A stretch of 12,831 nt of DNA from an uncultured Bacteroidales bacterium (GCA_946616385.1 CAMOIZ010000026.1:1-12831); one strand, 5' to 3'. Shown: positions 1 to 6,858, counted from the first letter of the stretch. Notes: a model not told the origin generated them from the letters alone. Numbers and translations are program-made.

Positions 1-259
1 TGAAGCACATGTGCTCAAGGAAGTGGGCGAGGCCGTCCTGGTCGGGAGTCTCCTGTATTGCGCCCACGTTGGTGGCGAGATAGAACTCTGCACGACCTTT
101 GGGCAGTTCGTTGTGGCGGATGTAGTAAGTGAGTCCGTTGTCAAGCTTGCCAACCTTAACGGCAGGGTCACCGGGAAGAGGACGCAGCATAGGATTGTCC
201 TGTGCTGATGCAGAAACGGCCGCTACTGCGGCGAAGAGAAATAGACACAGCTTTTTCAT
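1..259 (-). CDS. M16 family zinc metallopeptidase, N-terminal part (runs off the left edge)
   Basis: The visible 86 residues begin with a Sec signal peptide (MKKLCLFLFAAVAAVSASAQ, probable cleavage near Ala19/Gln20), so the protein is exported. The mature part reads into the start of an M16 (pitrilysin/insulinase) domain: 'KLDNGLTYYIRHN' at about 38-50, then 'GLAHFLEHMCF' at 76-86. This contains the inverted zinc motif HxxEH (His79, Glu82, His83) in which Glu is the catalytic base. Known family members degrade peptides in the periplasm or at the outer membrane; the substrate here cannot be told. The rest of the gene, including the third zinc ligand and the second M16 domain, lies beyond position 1. 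The ATG at 257-259 is preceded by a good promoter, so the gene is probably transcribed separately from the thioredoxin-fold gene upstream. Confidence 0.9.
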   Translation of the reverse strand, partial: MKKLCLFLFAAVAAVSASAQDNPMLRPLPGDPAVKVGKLDNGLTYYIRHNELPKGRAEFYLATNVGAIQETPDQDGLAHFLEHMCF

Positions 260-279
260 TCCTTCGTTGTTTTTTTTTG

Positions 280-308
280 CAAATATATAATTAATTATTG
301 AAATTCAA
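280..308 (-). promoter_or_regulatory. Bacteroidota-type promoter for the M16 peptidase gene
   Basis: On the minus strand a -33 TTG (306-308) is followed after 18 nt by TATATTTG (280-287), matching the -7 consensus TAnnTTTG of the Bacteroidota primary sigma factor. Transcription would start near 273-275, leaving a leader of about 15 nt before the ATG at 259. The A/T-rich surroundings contain short palindromes that overlap the -33 box (297-309) and the spacer (287-298). These may only reflect base composition. Confidence 0.7.
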
Positions 309-323
309 TATAAATTTATTGTT

Positions 324-1142
324 TTATTTAAACATTTCATGTATCGTCTTAGCTGTTGGCAGCAGTTGCTGCAGCGACTCCAGTTCGAGACGCCGTCCGA
401 TTATGCTGCCTTCAGGCGCTACCATATACATTTTAGGCGTGGAAATCACACCGTAGAGGCGCAGGTAGTCGCTGTCAACGTCAGGATCCCAATAATGCTC
501 GATCTTCACATAAGGATTGTTCACCCGGAATGTCCTGCGGAATTCCCTCCAGGCCTTGCGGTCGCGCCCTGCATAGAAACACACCAGCGTGAGCGGGAAA
601 TCCACCGACTTCTCCAGCACCGAAGGCAAGACCTTGCTCTCCGCAACGCACTTGCTGCAGGAAGTATCGTAGAACCAGAGTATGCTTGTGACTCCTTCAG
701 CGGGGAGATTCCTGCGTCCGCCGCAAGCCTTCCGGCCGGCAATCGAAGGAGCATCCATTCCCAGAAGGGTATTGCGGTTCATGTTGCAGAACATCTCGGC
801 GTCGAGCCCTTCGAACTCGCCCCGGAAAGCCACCTTGCCTTTCGCGAACCATTCGTCGTACAGATAAATGGCCACGGCTTCGTCGCCCATCACCGGAGCC
901 TCACGGTAGTAAGAAAACAGCTTGGCGGCAACGTGGTTGCGCATCAGGGAATCCTTCACGGAGCCGATCAGGAAATCGCACTCCCCCGTCTTGGTCTCCA
1001 CGCTTTCCGCCTGGATGGCACCCACATAACGAATGATCAGGCTGTCCAGGGCGGCGTAGGCCGCTTCGGACTGACGGTCCTGGGCGCGGAGTCCCGTTCC
1101 CAGAATCAGTGCGAGTGCTATGCAAAGGACGCGGCGCATCAT
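324..1142 (-). CDS. Secreted thioredoxin-fold protein (thiol-disulfide oxidoreductase-like)
   Basis: This 272-residue protein starts with a signal peptide (residues 1 to about 20, ending GLRAQ). Residues about 25-125 form a helical N-terminal region of the type found before thioredoxin domains in Bacteroidales oxidoreductases (visible: 'DFLIGSVKDSLMRNHVAAK', 'MGDEAVAIYLYDEWF'). Residues about 128-272 are a thioredoxin-like domain with a CxxC motif, CSKC at 162-165, after 'ILWFYDTS', and the expected cis-proline in 'STPKMY' (Pro236). It probably works in the periplasm in thiol exchange; whether it reduces or oxidises is not evident. Extra cysteines (55, 119, 140, 188) are present. It is the last gene of the lon-ung-coaD unit: its ATG overlaps the coaD stop codon by 4 nt (ATGA), so translation is probably coupled. 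A second in-frame ATG follows immediately (MM). Confidence 0.8.
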   Translation of the reverse strand: MMRRVLCIALALILGTGLRAQDRQSEAAYAALDSLIIRYVGAIQAESVETKTGECDFLIGSVKDSLMRNHVAAKLFSYYREAPVMGDEAVAIYLYDEWFAKGKVAFRGEFEGLDAEMFCNMNRNTLLGMDAPSIAGRKACGGRRNLPAEGVTSILWFYDTSCSKCVAESKVLPSVLEKSVDFPLTLVCFYAGRDRKAWREFRRTFRVNNPYVKIEHYWDPDVDSDYLRLYGVISTPKMYMVAPEGSIIGRRLELESLQQLLPTAKTIHEMFK

Positions 1143-1609
1143 TTGACAGCGGGAAGTTTCACCCCTTCGGGCATAAAGAGAGAAGTATCGCCATTGTGGC
1201 GGAGGATGTCACGCACTGCGGAAGAGGAGATGTGGGCAAACTCCTGAGCGGTAGGGATGATGATGGTCTCGATCTCCGGAGCAAGCCTGCGGTTGGCGTC
1301 GGCGATGCTGCGTTCGTTTTCAAAGTCGAGCATGTTCCGGACGCCCCTGACTATGTGTCGTATGCCCAGTTCGCGGCATATATCTATGGTAAGGCCGTCG
1401 TAATTGACGATCCTCACGCCCTTCATGCCGGCGGTTGCCTGACGGATGATGTCCAGTTTCTGTTCGGTGGAGAAGAATCCGCTCTTGTCCTGGTTGATAC
1501 CTACTGCCACCACAACCTCATCGAACATAGTAAGGGCGCGGCAGAGAATATTGAGATGTCCTTCGGTAAAAGGATCGAAGGATCCGGGGAATAATGCTAC
1601 AGTTGCCAA
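1139..1609 (-). CDS. coaD: Phosphopantetheine adenylyltransferase (PPAT), TTG start
   Basis: The enzyme transfers AMP from ATP to 4'-phosphopantetheine to make dephospho-CoA, the penultimate step of coenzyme A synthesis, in the cytoplasm. The 156-residue length is typical. Diagnostic motifs are 'FPGSFDPFTEGH' (residues 7-18, with the T/HxGH nucleotidyltransferase signature), 'RGVR' at 88-91 and 'ISSSAVR' at 127-133. The codon for the initiator methionine is TTG (1607-1609). The frame upstream is AAC CCC AAT AAA and then a TAA stop at 1622-1624, so no ATG is available, and the N-terminus fits the family exactly. The start lies inside the last 13 nt of ung, and the stop overlaps the next gene by 4 nt, suggesting translational coupling on both sides. 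Function is certain from the motifs; the non-ATG start is read directly from the sequence. Confidence 0.96.
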   Translation of the reverse strand: MATVALFPGSFDPFTEGHLNILCRALTMFDEVVVAVGINQDKSGFFSTEQKLDIIRQATAGMKGVRIVNYDGLTIDICRELGIRHIVRGVRNMLDFENERSIADANRRLAPEIETIIIPTAQEFAHISSSAVRDILRHNGDTSLFMPEGVKLPAVK

Positions 1610-2265
1610 TTTATTGGGGTTTTATGTTCGTTCAACAAAATTTCGTTTGCCTTGGAAAAGTGCCGGCATCCGAAGAAGGCGCCTCCCGCAAGCGGGCTGG
1701 GATGCGCGGCCTCCAGCACGAAGTGCCTGGAAGTGTCGATGAGAGCCTTCTTGCCGCGGGCGAAATTCCCCCACAGCATGAACACTATTCCATTGCAATT
1801 GTCTGATATATACTTGATTACCGCGTCGGTAAACTCCTGCCAGCCTATCCTGCTGTGCGATGTGGGCTGCGATGCGCGCACGGTGAGCACGGAGTTCAGC
1901 AGCAGCACGCCCTGACGCGCCCAGCCTTCGAGATTGGGACGCCCGCTCATCTTTATGCCAAGGTCGTTTTCGATCTCCTTGAAGATGTTGCGAAGAGACG
2001 GCGGAGCGGGGACTCCGTCCGGCACGGAGAAAGAGAGGCCCATCGCCTGGCCCGGCCCGTGATAGGGGTCCTGTCCGAGGATAACGACTTTCAGCTCGCT
2101 TACAGGGGTAAGCTCGAAGGCGCGGAAAATCTGGCTTCCGGGGGGATAGACCGTCGCTCCGGCCGCTTTCTCGGCGTGCAGGAAAGAGACAAGCCCCGCA
2201 AAGTAAGGTTTGTCGAACTCACTTTGCAAGGCCTGTTTCCAGGATTCTTCGATTCGGACTTCCAT
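1597..2265 (-). CDS. ung: Uracil-DNA glycosylase (family 1)
   Basis: The enzyme removes uracil from DNA, arising from cytosine deamination or dUTP incorporation, and so begins base excision repair. The 222-residue protein carries the family 1 motifs in order: the water-activating loop 'GQDPYHG' (64-70, catalytic Asp66), the 'APPSLRNIFKEI' segment (87-98), 'LLLNSVLTVR' (121-130, uracil-binding Asn124) and the DNA-intercalating loop 'HPSPL' (188-192, His188). All key residues are intact. The ATG (2263-2265) shares one base with the lon stop codon (TGATG), and the end overlaps coaD by 13 nt. It is therefore almost certainly translated from a lon-ung-coaD message. Confidence 0.97.
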   Translation of the reverse strand: MEVRIEESWKQALQSEFDKPYFAGLVSFLHAEKAAGATVYPPGSQIFRAFELTPVSELKVVILGQDPYHGPGQAMGLSFSVPDGVPAPPSLRNIFKEIENDLGIKMSGRPNLEGWARQGVLLLNSVLTVRASQPTSHSRIGWQEFTDAVIKYISDNCNGIVFMLWGNFARGKKALIDTSRHFVLEAAHPSPLAGGAFFGCRHFSKANEILLNEHKTPINWQL

Positions 2266-4661
2266 CAGAATACAAAGTCTATTACATCTCCTATTGTCTT
2301 TACGTAGTGGAAGGTAAGTCCCTTCACATAGATTTCCTTGATGTCTTCAATGTCCTTGCGGTTCTCTTCGGACAGCAGGATGGTGTGTACGCCTGCACGT
2401 TTCGCAGCCAGTATCTTCTCCTTGATTCCGCCCACGGGAAGGACACGTCCGCGAAGGGTCATCTCGCCCGTCATGGCTATGCCCTTCTTGATTCCCTGGC
2501 CGCGGAGGGCGGAAATCATGGAAGTCACCATGGTAATGCCGGCGGAAGGTCCGTCCTTGGGAACGGCTCCCTCAGGCACGTGGACGTGAATGTCCTTCTC
2601 GGAGAAGGTCTTGGAGTCCATTCCGGCCATTTCGGGATGGGCTTTTATATATTGATATGCGATGGTGGCGGATTCCTTCATCACGTCGCCCAGGCTTCCG
2701 GTCATGGTAAGGATTCCCTTGCCGCCCGAGACGGAACTTTCGATGAAGAGGATCTCCCCTCCCATCTGGGTCCATGCCAGGCCGGTGACTATTCCGGGGC
2801 CCTCATTGCCCTTCTGGGTATCGTGGAATGCGGTAGGCAGGCCGAGATACTCTTTGAGGTGTTCTTTCTTGATGCTGTCGGGATGTTCCTGCCCGAGGGC
2901 TATCTTCTTGGCCGTCACGCGGGCAAGTTTGGCGATCTGCTTTTCAAGACCGCGCACACCGGATTCATGTGTGTACTGGTCGATTATCTCGCGCATTGCG
3001 GATGCGTCAACCTTGAGGTCCGTAGCCTTCAGGCCATGCTCCTTGCGCTGCTTGGGGAGGAGGAAGTGCTTGGCTATCTCCAGCTTCTCCTCTGCAAGAT
3101 ATCCGGTCACGTTGATCAGCTCCATACGGTCGAGCAGGGCCGGCTGCACCGGCGAAATGCTGTTTGCCGTGGTGATGAAAAGCACCTTGGAGAGGTCGTA
3201 ATCGAGGTCGAGATAATTGTCGTGGAATGTCGTATTCTGCTCAGGATCAAGCGCTTCGAGAAGAGCCGAAGACGGGTCGCCCTTGAAGTCGGAGGCGAGT
3301 TTGTCGATCTCGTCGAGCACTACCACGGGGTTGGACGTGCCGGCTTTCGCGATTCCGTTCAGGATACGGCCGGGAAGAGCCCCGACGTAGGTTTTGCGGT
3401 GACCGCGGATTTCGGCCTCGTCGTGCATGCCGCCGAGCGAAATACGCACGTACTTACGCCCCAGAGCCCTTGCGATGCTCTTTCCGAGGCTGGTCTTGCC
3501 GACTCCGGGAGGGCCGTAGAGGCAGAGAATCGGCGACTTCATGTTTCCTTTCAGCTTCAGGACTGCAAGATATTCGATGATACGGTCCTTCACCGTGTCG
3601 AGCCCGTAGTGGTCTTCGTCCAGCACCTTCTGGGCGTTCGCCAGGTCGAGATTGTCGACGCTGGTCTCGTTCCACGGAAGATTCAGCATGAAATCCAGAT
3701 AGTTGTACTGGATGCTGTAGTCCGGGGAGTTGGTGTTGTAGCGGGAGAGTCGGTTCAGTTCCTTTTCGAAGGTGTCGGCGATCTCCTTAGGCCAGTCCTT
3801 CTTCTCGGCGCGGGCCTTGAGGGCGTCCAGATCCTCAGAATCGTCCATGCCAAGCTCCTCCTGGATGGTGCGCAGCTGGCTGTTGAGGTAGTACTCGCGC
3901 TGCTGCTGGTCCATCTCGGTCTTCACTTTCTGGTTGATGTCCTGCTTGATCTTGGTAAGCTCCAGCTGCATGTTGAGCATGGAGAGGAGCTTCATGGCAC
4001 GAACTTTTATATCGTCGTACTGCAGCAGGTCCATCTTGTCGGAGAAGTCGTCGACCTCCACCGTGGTTGCGATGAAGTTGACCAGGAACTGGAAGTTGTC
4101 GATGTTCCGTATGGCGGTGATGGCTTCGCGGGAGGCCATCGAAGTATTGCGGATGATGTGCCCGGCCTGCTCCTTGAGCGAGTCGGCGATCGCCTTGAGC
4201 GAAGTGCGGTCACCCTCGGGGAGATAATCGTCGAGGTAGTGCACACGCCCGGTAAGATAGGGCTCGAAATCGATTATCGAGTCGAGCGAAAGACGCTTGA
4301 AGCCCTGCAGGATGGCAGTGATCGTGCCGTCCGGCATCTCCAGGCTCTTGATTATCTTGGCAACCGTCCCGTACTGGTAAAGATCGTCGCCGGAAGGGTC
4401 TTCCACGGTCACGTCGGTCTGCGGAACGCAGGCGATGAACATATCGCGCTGCTCGGCATCCTTGATGAGCCTGATGGATTTGTCCCTGCCTATGGTGACA
4501 GGGAAAATGGTGCCCGGGAACAGCACTGCGTTGCGAAGCGCCAGCACGGGCAGAATGTCGGGAAGGGTCGATTCGTCTATTTTCTGAAGACCATCGCCCT
4601 GCATTACCGGAATGATGCTGACCTCAGCTCCGGCGGGAAACATATATTCTTTATCTCTCAT
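2265..4661 (-). CDS. lon: ATP-dependent Lon protease (LonA type)
   Basis: Lon is a cytoplasmic hexameric AAA+ serine protease that degrades damaged and regulatory proteins. The 798-residue protein has the full LonA layout. An N-terminal substrate-recognition domain spans about 35-235 ('LPVLALRNAVLFPG' at 38-50), followed by a helical linker ('QREYYLNSQLRTIQEELG', about 254-271). The AAA+ module has Walker A GPPGVGKT (383-390), Walker B 'VVVLDEID' (446-453) and sensor 'ITTAN' (496-500). The protease domain has the Ser-Lys dyad Ser706 in 'PKDGPSAG' and Lys749 in 'GGIKEK', 43 residues apart as in E. coli Lon. It is the first gene of the leftward operon with its own promoter at 4705-4735. I see no heat-shock (CIRCE-like) operator in the short leader. 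Confidence 0.98.
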   Translation of the reverse strand: MRDKEYMFPAGAEVSIIPVMQGDGLQKIDESTLPDILPVLALRNAVLFPGTIFPVTIGRDKSIRLIKDAEQRDMFIACVPQTDVTVEDPSGDDLYQYGTVAKIIKSLEMPDGTITAILQGFKRLSLDSIIDFEPYLTGRVHYLDDYLPEGDRTSLKAIADSLKEQAGHIIRNTSMASREAITAIRNIDNFQFLVNFIATTVEVDDFSDKMDLLQYDDIKVRAMKLLSMLNMQLELTKIKQDINQKVKTEMDQQQREYYLNSQLRTIQEELGMDDSEDLDALKARAEKKDWPKEIADTFEKELNRLSRYNTNSPDYSIQYNYLDFMLNLPWNETSVDNLDLANAQKVLDEDHYGLDTVKDRIIEYLAVLKLKGNMKSPILCLYGPPGVGKTSLGKSIARALGRKYVRISLGGMHDEAEIRGHRKTYVGALPGRILNGIAKAGTSNPVVVLDEIDKLASDFKGDPSSALLEALDPEQNTTFHDNYLDLDYDLSKVLFITTANSISPVQPALLDRMELINVTGYLAEEKLEIAKHFLLPKQRKEHGLKATDLKVDASAMREIIDQYTHESGVRGLEKQIAKLARVTAKKIALGQEHPDSIKKEHLKEYLGLPTAFHDTQKGNEGPGIVTGLAWTQMGGEILFIESSVSGGKGILTMTGSLGDVMKESATIAYQYIKAHPEMAGMDSKTFSEKDIHVHVPEGAVPKDGPSAGITMVTSMISALRGQGIKKGIAMTGEMTLRGRVLPVGGIKEKILAAKRAGVHTILLSEENRKDIEDIKEIYVKGLTFHYVKTIGDVIDFVF

Positions 4662-4704
4662 AAAATGTCAAAATGTCAGTGGAAGAGCATTTCCTTCCGA
4701 GGTA

Positions 4705-4735
4705 CAAATATACTCAATCTCCGTGCCACTGACAA
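4705..4735 (-). promoter_or_regulatory. Promoter of the lon-ung-coaD-thioredoxin operon
   Basis: Minus-strand TTG (4733-4735), a 20-nt spacer, then TATATTTG (4705-4712) fits the Bacteroidota -33/-7 pattern. The expected start of transcription is near 4698, giving a leader of about 37 nt. It is divergent from the HU promoter; the two -33 boxes are 18 nt apart. Confidence 0.75.
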
Positions 4736-4753
4736 GAAATGCCATTTAGGATT

Positions 4754-4783
4754 TTGATTATTAAAAAATTAACCCTATTTTTG
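4754..4783 (+). promoter_or_regulatory. Promoter of the HU / mS38-like / rng unit
   Basis: TTG (4754-4756), a 19-nt spacer, then TATTTTTG (4776-4783) is an almost ideal Bacteroidota promoter. Transcription should begin near 4790, so the upstream in-frame ATG at 4739 would not be in the message. This supports placing the HU start at 4823. Confidence 0.75.
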
Positions 4784-4822
4784 CAAACCCAAAAAGGGAA
4801 CTTAACCAGATTTACTATTATT

Positions 4823-5098
4823 ATGACTAAAGCAGACATCGTTAACGAGATCGCCAAGAACACTGGCCTCGAGAAAATTCAGGTTCAGGTTGTCGTCGAA
4901 GAATTCATGGCAGCCGTAAAGGGTTCAATTTCAAAGGGTCAGCCCGTATATCTTCGCGGATTCGGCAGTTTTATCATCAAGCATCGCGCATCCAAGGCAG
5001 CCCGCAACATCACAAAGAAAACAACCATCAATATTCCTGCCCACGATGTCCCGGCGTTCAAACCCGCAAAGGTTTTCGTCGCTTCCCTGCAGAAATAA
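4823..5098 (+). CDS. HU/IHF-family nucleoid DNA-binding protein
   Basis: This 91-residue histone-like protein is expected to bind DNA as a dimer, bend it and help organise the nucleoid. The N-terminal helices (MTKADIVNEIAKNTG...) and the 'VYLRGFGSF' strand motif (42-50) are typical, as is the C-terminal 'VPAFKPAKVF' (76-85). The flexible arm reads 'ARNITKKTTINIPAHDVP'. The usual RNPxTG proline, which intercalates into DNA in HU and IHF, is replaced by isoleucine (Ile63), as I recall for a common Bacteroidota HU group. A longer in-frame start at 4739 exists but lies upstream of the promoter -7 box and adds a non-family sequence, so I reject it. The start has no Shine-Dalgarno sequence. It is followed after 18 nt by the small basic protein gene. 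Confidence 0.95.
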   Translation: MTKADIVNEIAKNTGLEKIQVQVVVEEFMAAVKGSISKGQPVYLRGFGSFIIKHRASKAARNITKKTTINIPAHDVPAFKPAKVFVASLQK

Positions 5099-5116
5099 TC
5101 CTTAATATTTACCAAT

Positions 5117-5206
5117 ATGCCTAGCGGAAAGAAGAGAAAAAGACATAAAATGGCTACGCACAAGCGTAAAAAACGCTTGCGCCTCAACAGACACAAGAAG
5201 AAATAG
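5117..5206 (+). CDS. 29-residue mS38-like ribosomal protein (AURKAIP1/COX24 domain)
   Basis: The product MPSGKKRKRHKMATHKRKKR... ending NRHKKK is 29 residues, and more than half of them are Lys, Arg or His. It matches the short Bacteroidota proteins annotated 'AURKAIP1/COX24 domain-containing'. Known homologues are mitochondrial ribosomal mS38 (AURKAIP1, yeast COX24) and the mycobacterial small-subunit protein bS22, which lie on 16S-type rRNA near the decoding region. A ribosomal role here is inferred from that family. Its small size, extreme basicity and place between HU and an rRNA-processing RNase fit. There is an internal Met at position 12, but the conserved MPSGKKRK start favours the ATG at 5117. 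It is probably cotranscribed with HU and perhaps with rng. Confidence 0.85.
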   Translation: MPSGKKRKRHKMATHKRKKRLRLNRHKKK

Positions 5207-5209
5207 TCG

Positions 5210-5250
5210 ATAGAGGCTCGTACGGGGGATCCGGCGGGCCTCTATTCTTT
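5210..5250 (+). terminator. Stem-loop in the HU/mS38-rng gap: weak terminator, attenuator or rng leader element
   Basis: ATAGAGGC (5210-5217) pairs perfectly with GCCTCTAT (5238-5245) around a 20-nt G-rich loop and is followed by TCTTT. The 8-bp stem and short U-rich tail could end part of the transcription after the mS38-like gene. Alternatively it may serve as a regulatory structure in the rng leader. The remaining 25 nt before rng are A/T-rich with no clear promoter or ribosome binding site. Confidence 0.5.
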
Positions 5251-5275
5251 AAAAGAAAACCAATAGTTTCCACAA

Positions 5276-6844
5276 ATGGACGAACAGAAAGTCGAAAGGG
5301 ACCTGATCGTTGAAGAAAGCCTTGCCGAAGTTCGCATAGCGCTGATGGAGAACCATCGACTCATCGAACTCAACAGGGAATCCAACGAGGGTCACAGCTT
5401 TTCGGTGGGCAGCGTCTTCCTCGGAAGAGTAAAAAAGCTCCTGCCCGCCCTGAATGCGGCTTTCGTGGACATCGGTGACAGCAAAGAGGCTTTCATCCAT
5501 TACCTCGACCTCGGTTTCCATTTCACCGCTTTCGACACTTTCGTGAAAGAAAGCAATCCCAACAAGGAGCTCAAGGACCTCTACAGTTCAATCAAACTGG
5601 GTCCCGTGCTGGGGAAGGAAGGCCGTATAGAAGACTACCTGAAGGTCGGGCAGATGATCATAGCCCAGATCGTGAAGGAGCCGATCTCCACAAAAGGCTC
5701 GCGCCTCACTGCGGAAATTTCATTGGCAGGACGCAACATCGTACTGATGCCTTTTGCCGACAAGGTAAACGTGTCGCAGAAGATTTCAAGCAAAGAAGAG
5801 AAGAAACGCCTGGAAACGCTCGTCAAGAGCATCCTCCCCAAGAACTACGGAGCGATCATCCGCACCGCCGCCGAAGGCAAGAACGCCAGCGTGCTGGTGG
5901 CCGAGGTGCAGAGCCTCATCGACAAATGGGAGGCTTCGTGGAAGAGCATCGCAAAGAGCAAGGGCGTGCAGCTCCTCTTCACAGAGTACTCCAAAACCAC
6001 CACCATCCTCAGGGATCTGCTAAACGATTCGTTCAGCAACATTTACGTGAACGACGAGAAGATCTACGAGGAAACCAGAAAGTACATCTCCCTCATTTCC
6101 CCCGAGCAGGAGAAGATCGTCAAACTCTACGACGGCAAGGAACCCATCTTCGACCATTTCGAAGTGACGCGCCAGATAAAGAGTTCCTTCGGAAAGGTAG
6201 TTCCCATGAAGCAAGGTGCATATCTTGTGATAGAGACGACCGAGGCGCTGAATGTCGTGGATGTGAACAGCGGCATACGGGCAAAGACCTCCGACCAGGA
6301 GGAAAACACCTTCGAGGTGAACAAGCTCGCGGCCGAAGAAATTGCAAGGCAGCTCAGGCTGCGCGATATGGGTGGCATAGTGATAGTGGACTTCATCGAC
6401 ATGGAGACACAGGAGCACCGCAACGAACTCTTCAAGTACATGACCGAACTCATGAGCAAGGACCGCGCAAAGCATAATGTGCTGCCGCTCACCAAGTTCG
6501 GCTTAATGCAGATTACACGTCAGCGCATCCGCCCCGTCACCGAGATCAATGTGATGGAGAAATGCCCCCTCTGCCACGGCACAGGCAAAATTGCATCCAC
6601 GGTAATCATCGACGAGCAGGTTGAGCGACGTCTCGCCTACTACGTGAACGACAAGGGAATACACGAACTCACCCTTCGCACAAGTCCCATCCTCGGGGCC
6701 TATCTCACAAGGGGAAGTTTCGGGTCTTCTTATCTTTCGAAATGGAAACGGAAGTACCGTTGCAAGCTGAAACTGGTGGAATCCACCACGAACAGCATCC
6801 TGCAATATGAATTTCTGAACGCTAAAGAAGAGGTCCTCGATTGA
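5276..6844 (+). CDS. rng: Ribonuclease G/E family endoribonuclease
   Basis: This 522-residue enzyme belongs to the Rne/Rng family, which cleaves single-stranded RNA to mature rRNA and start mRNA decay in the cytoplasm. It has an S1 RNA-binding region at about 40-135 ('GSVFLGRVKKLLPALNAAFV'). The RNase H-like/5'-sensor core follows ('ILRDLLND', 244-251). The metal-binding catalytic aspartates are Asp329 in 'VVDVNSG' and Asp372 in 'IVDFIDM', 43 residues apart as in E. coli RNase E. The zinc-link cysteines are at 430 and 433 ('KCPLCHGTG'). The length and the lack of a long C-terminal scaffold match RNase G rather than full-length RNase E. The S1 region contains a longer insert (about 80-120) than in E. 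coli RNase G. It is the third gene after HU and the mS38-like gene; its last codons form one arm of the terminator. Confidence 0.96.
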   Translation: MDEQKVERDLIVEESLAEVRIALMENHRLIELNRESNEGHSFSVGSVFLGRVKKLLPALNAAFVDIGDSKEAFIHYLDLGFHFTAFDTFVKESNPNKELKDLYSSIKLGPVLGKEGRIEDYLKVGQMIIAQIVKEPISTKGSRLTAEISLAGRNIVLMPFADKVNVSQKISSKEEKKRLETLVKSILPKNYGAIIRTAAEGKNASVLVAEVQSLIDKWEASWKSIAKSKGVQLLFTEYSKTTTILRDLLNDSFSNIYVNDEKIYEETRKYISLISPEQEKIVKLYDGKEPIFDHFEVTRQIKSSFGKVVPMKQGAYLVIETTEALNVVDVNSGIRAKTSDQEENTFEVNKLAAEEIARQLRLRDMGGIVIVDFIDMETQEHRNELFKYMTELMSKDRAKHNVLPLTKFGLMQITRQRIRPVTEINVMEKCPLCHGTGKIASTVIIDEQVERRLAYYVNDKGIHELTLRTSPILGAYLTRGSFGSSYLSKWKRKYRCKLKLVESTTNSILQYEFLNAKEEVLD

Positions 6845-6858
6845 CGGGGACCTTTTTT
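6829..6858. terminator. Intrinsic terminator between convergent genes, probably bidirectional
   Basis: AGGTCC (6831-6836) and GGACCT (6848-6853) form a stem that can extend with A-U and G-U pairs. On the plus strand it is followed by six T (6853-6858). Read on the minus strand the same stem is followed by TCTTCTTT, so it could also stop the lipoprotein transcript. The rng stop codon (6842-6844) lies in the loop and the lipoprotein stop (6857-6859) lies in the T-run, so the terminator overlaps both gene ends. Confidence 0.75.

Noticed and set aside
339..1247. 302-codon plus-strand frame opposite the thioredoxin-fold gene
   Set aside because: It crosses the real coaD/thioredoxin junction and has no motifs; the minus-strand protein has a signal peptide and CxxC.
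2307..4757. 816-codon open frame on the plus strand opposite lon
   Set aside because: It is the antisense shadow of a G+C-rich gene. The predicted protein has no recognisable motif, while lon on the other strand has every catalytic motif intact.
4739..4822. Longer N-terminus for HU from an ATG at 4739
   Set aside because: The ATG lies upstream of the promoter -7 box, and the added 28 residues do not belong to the HU family.
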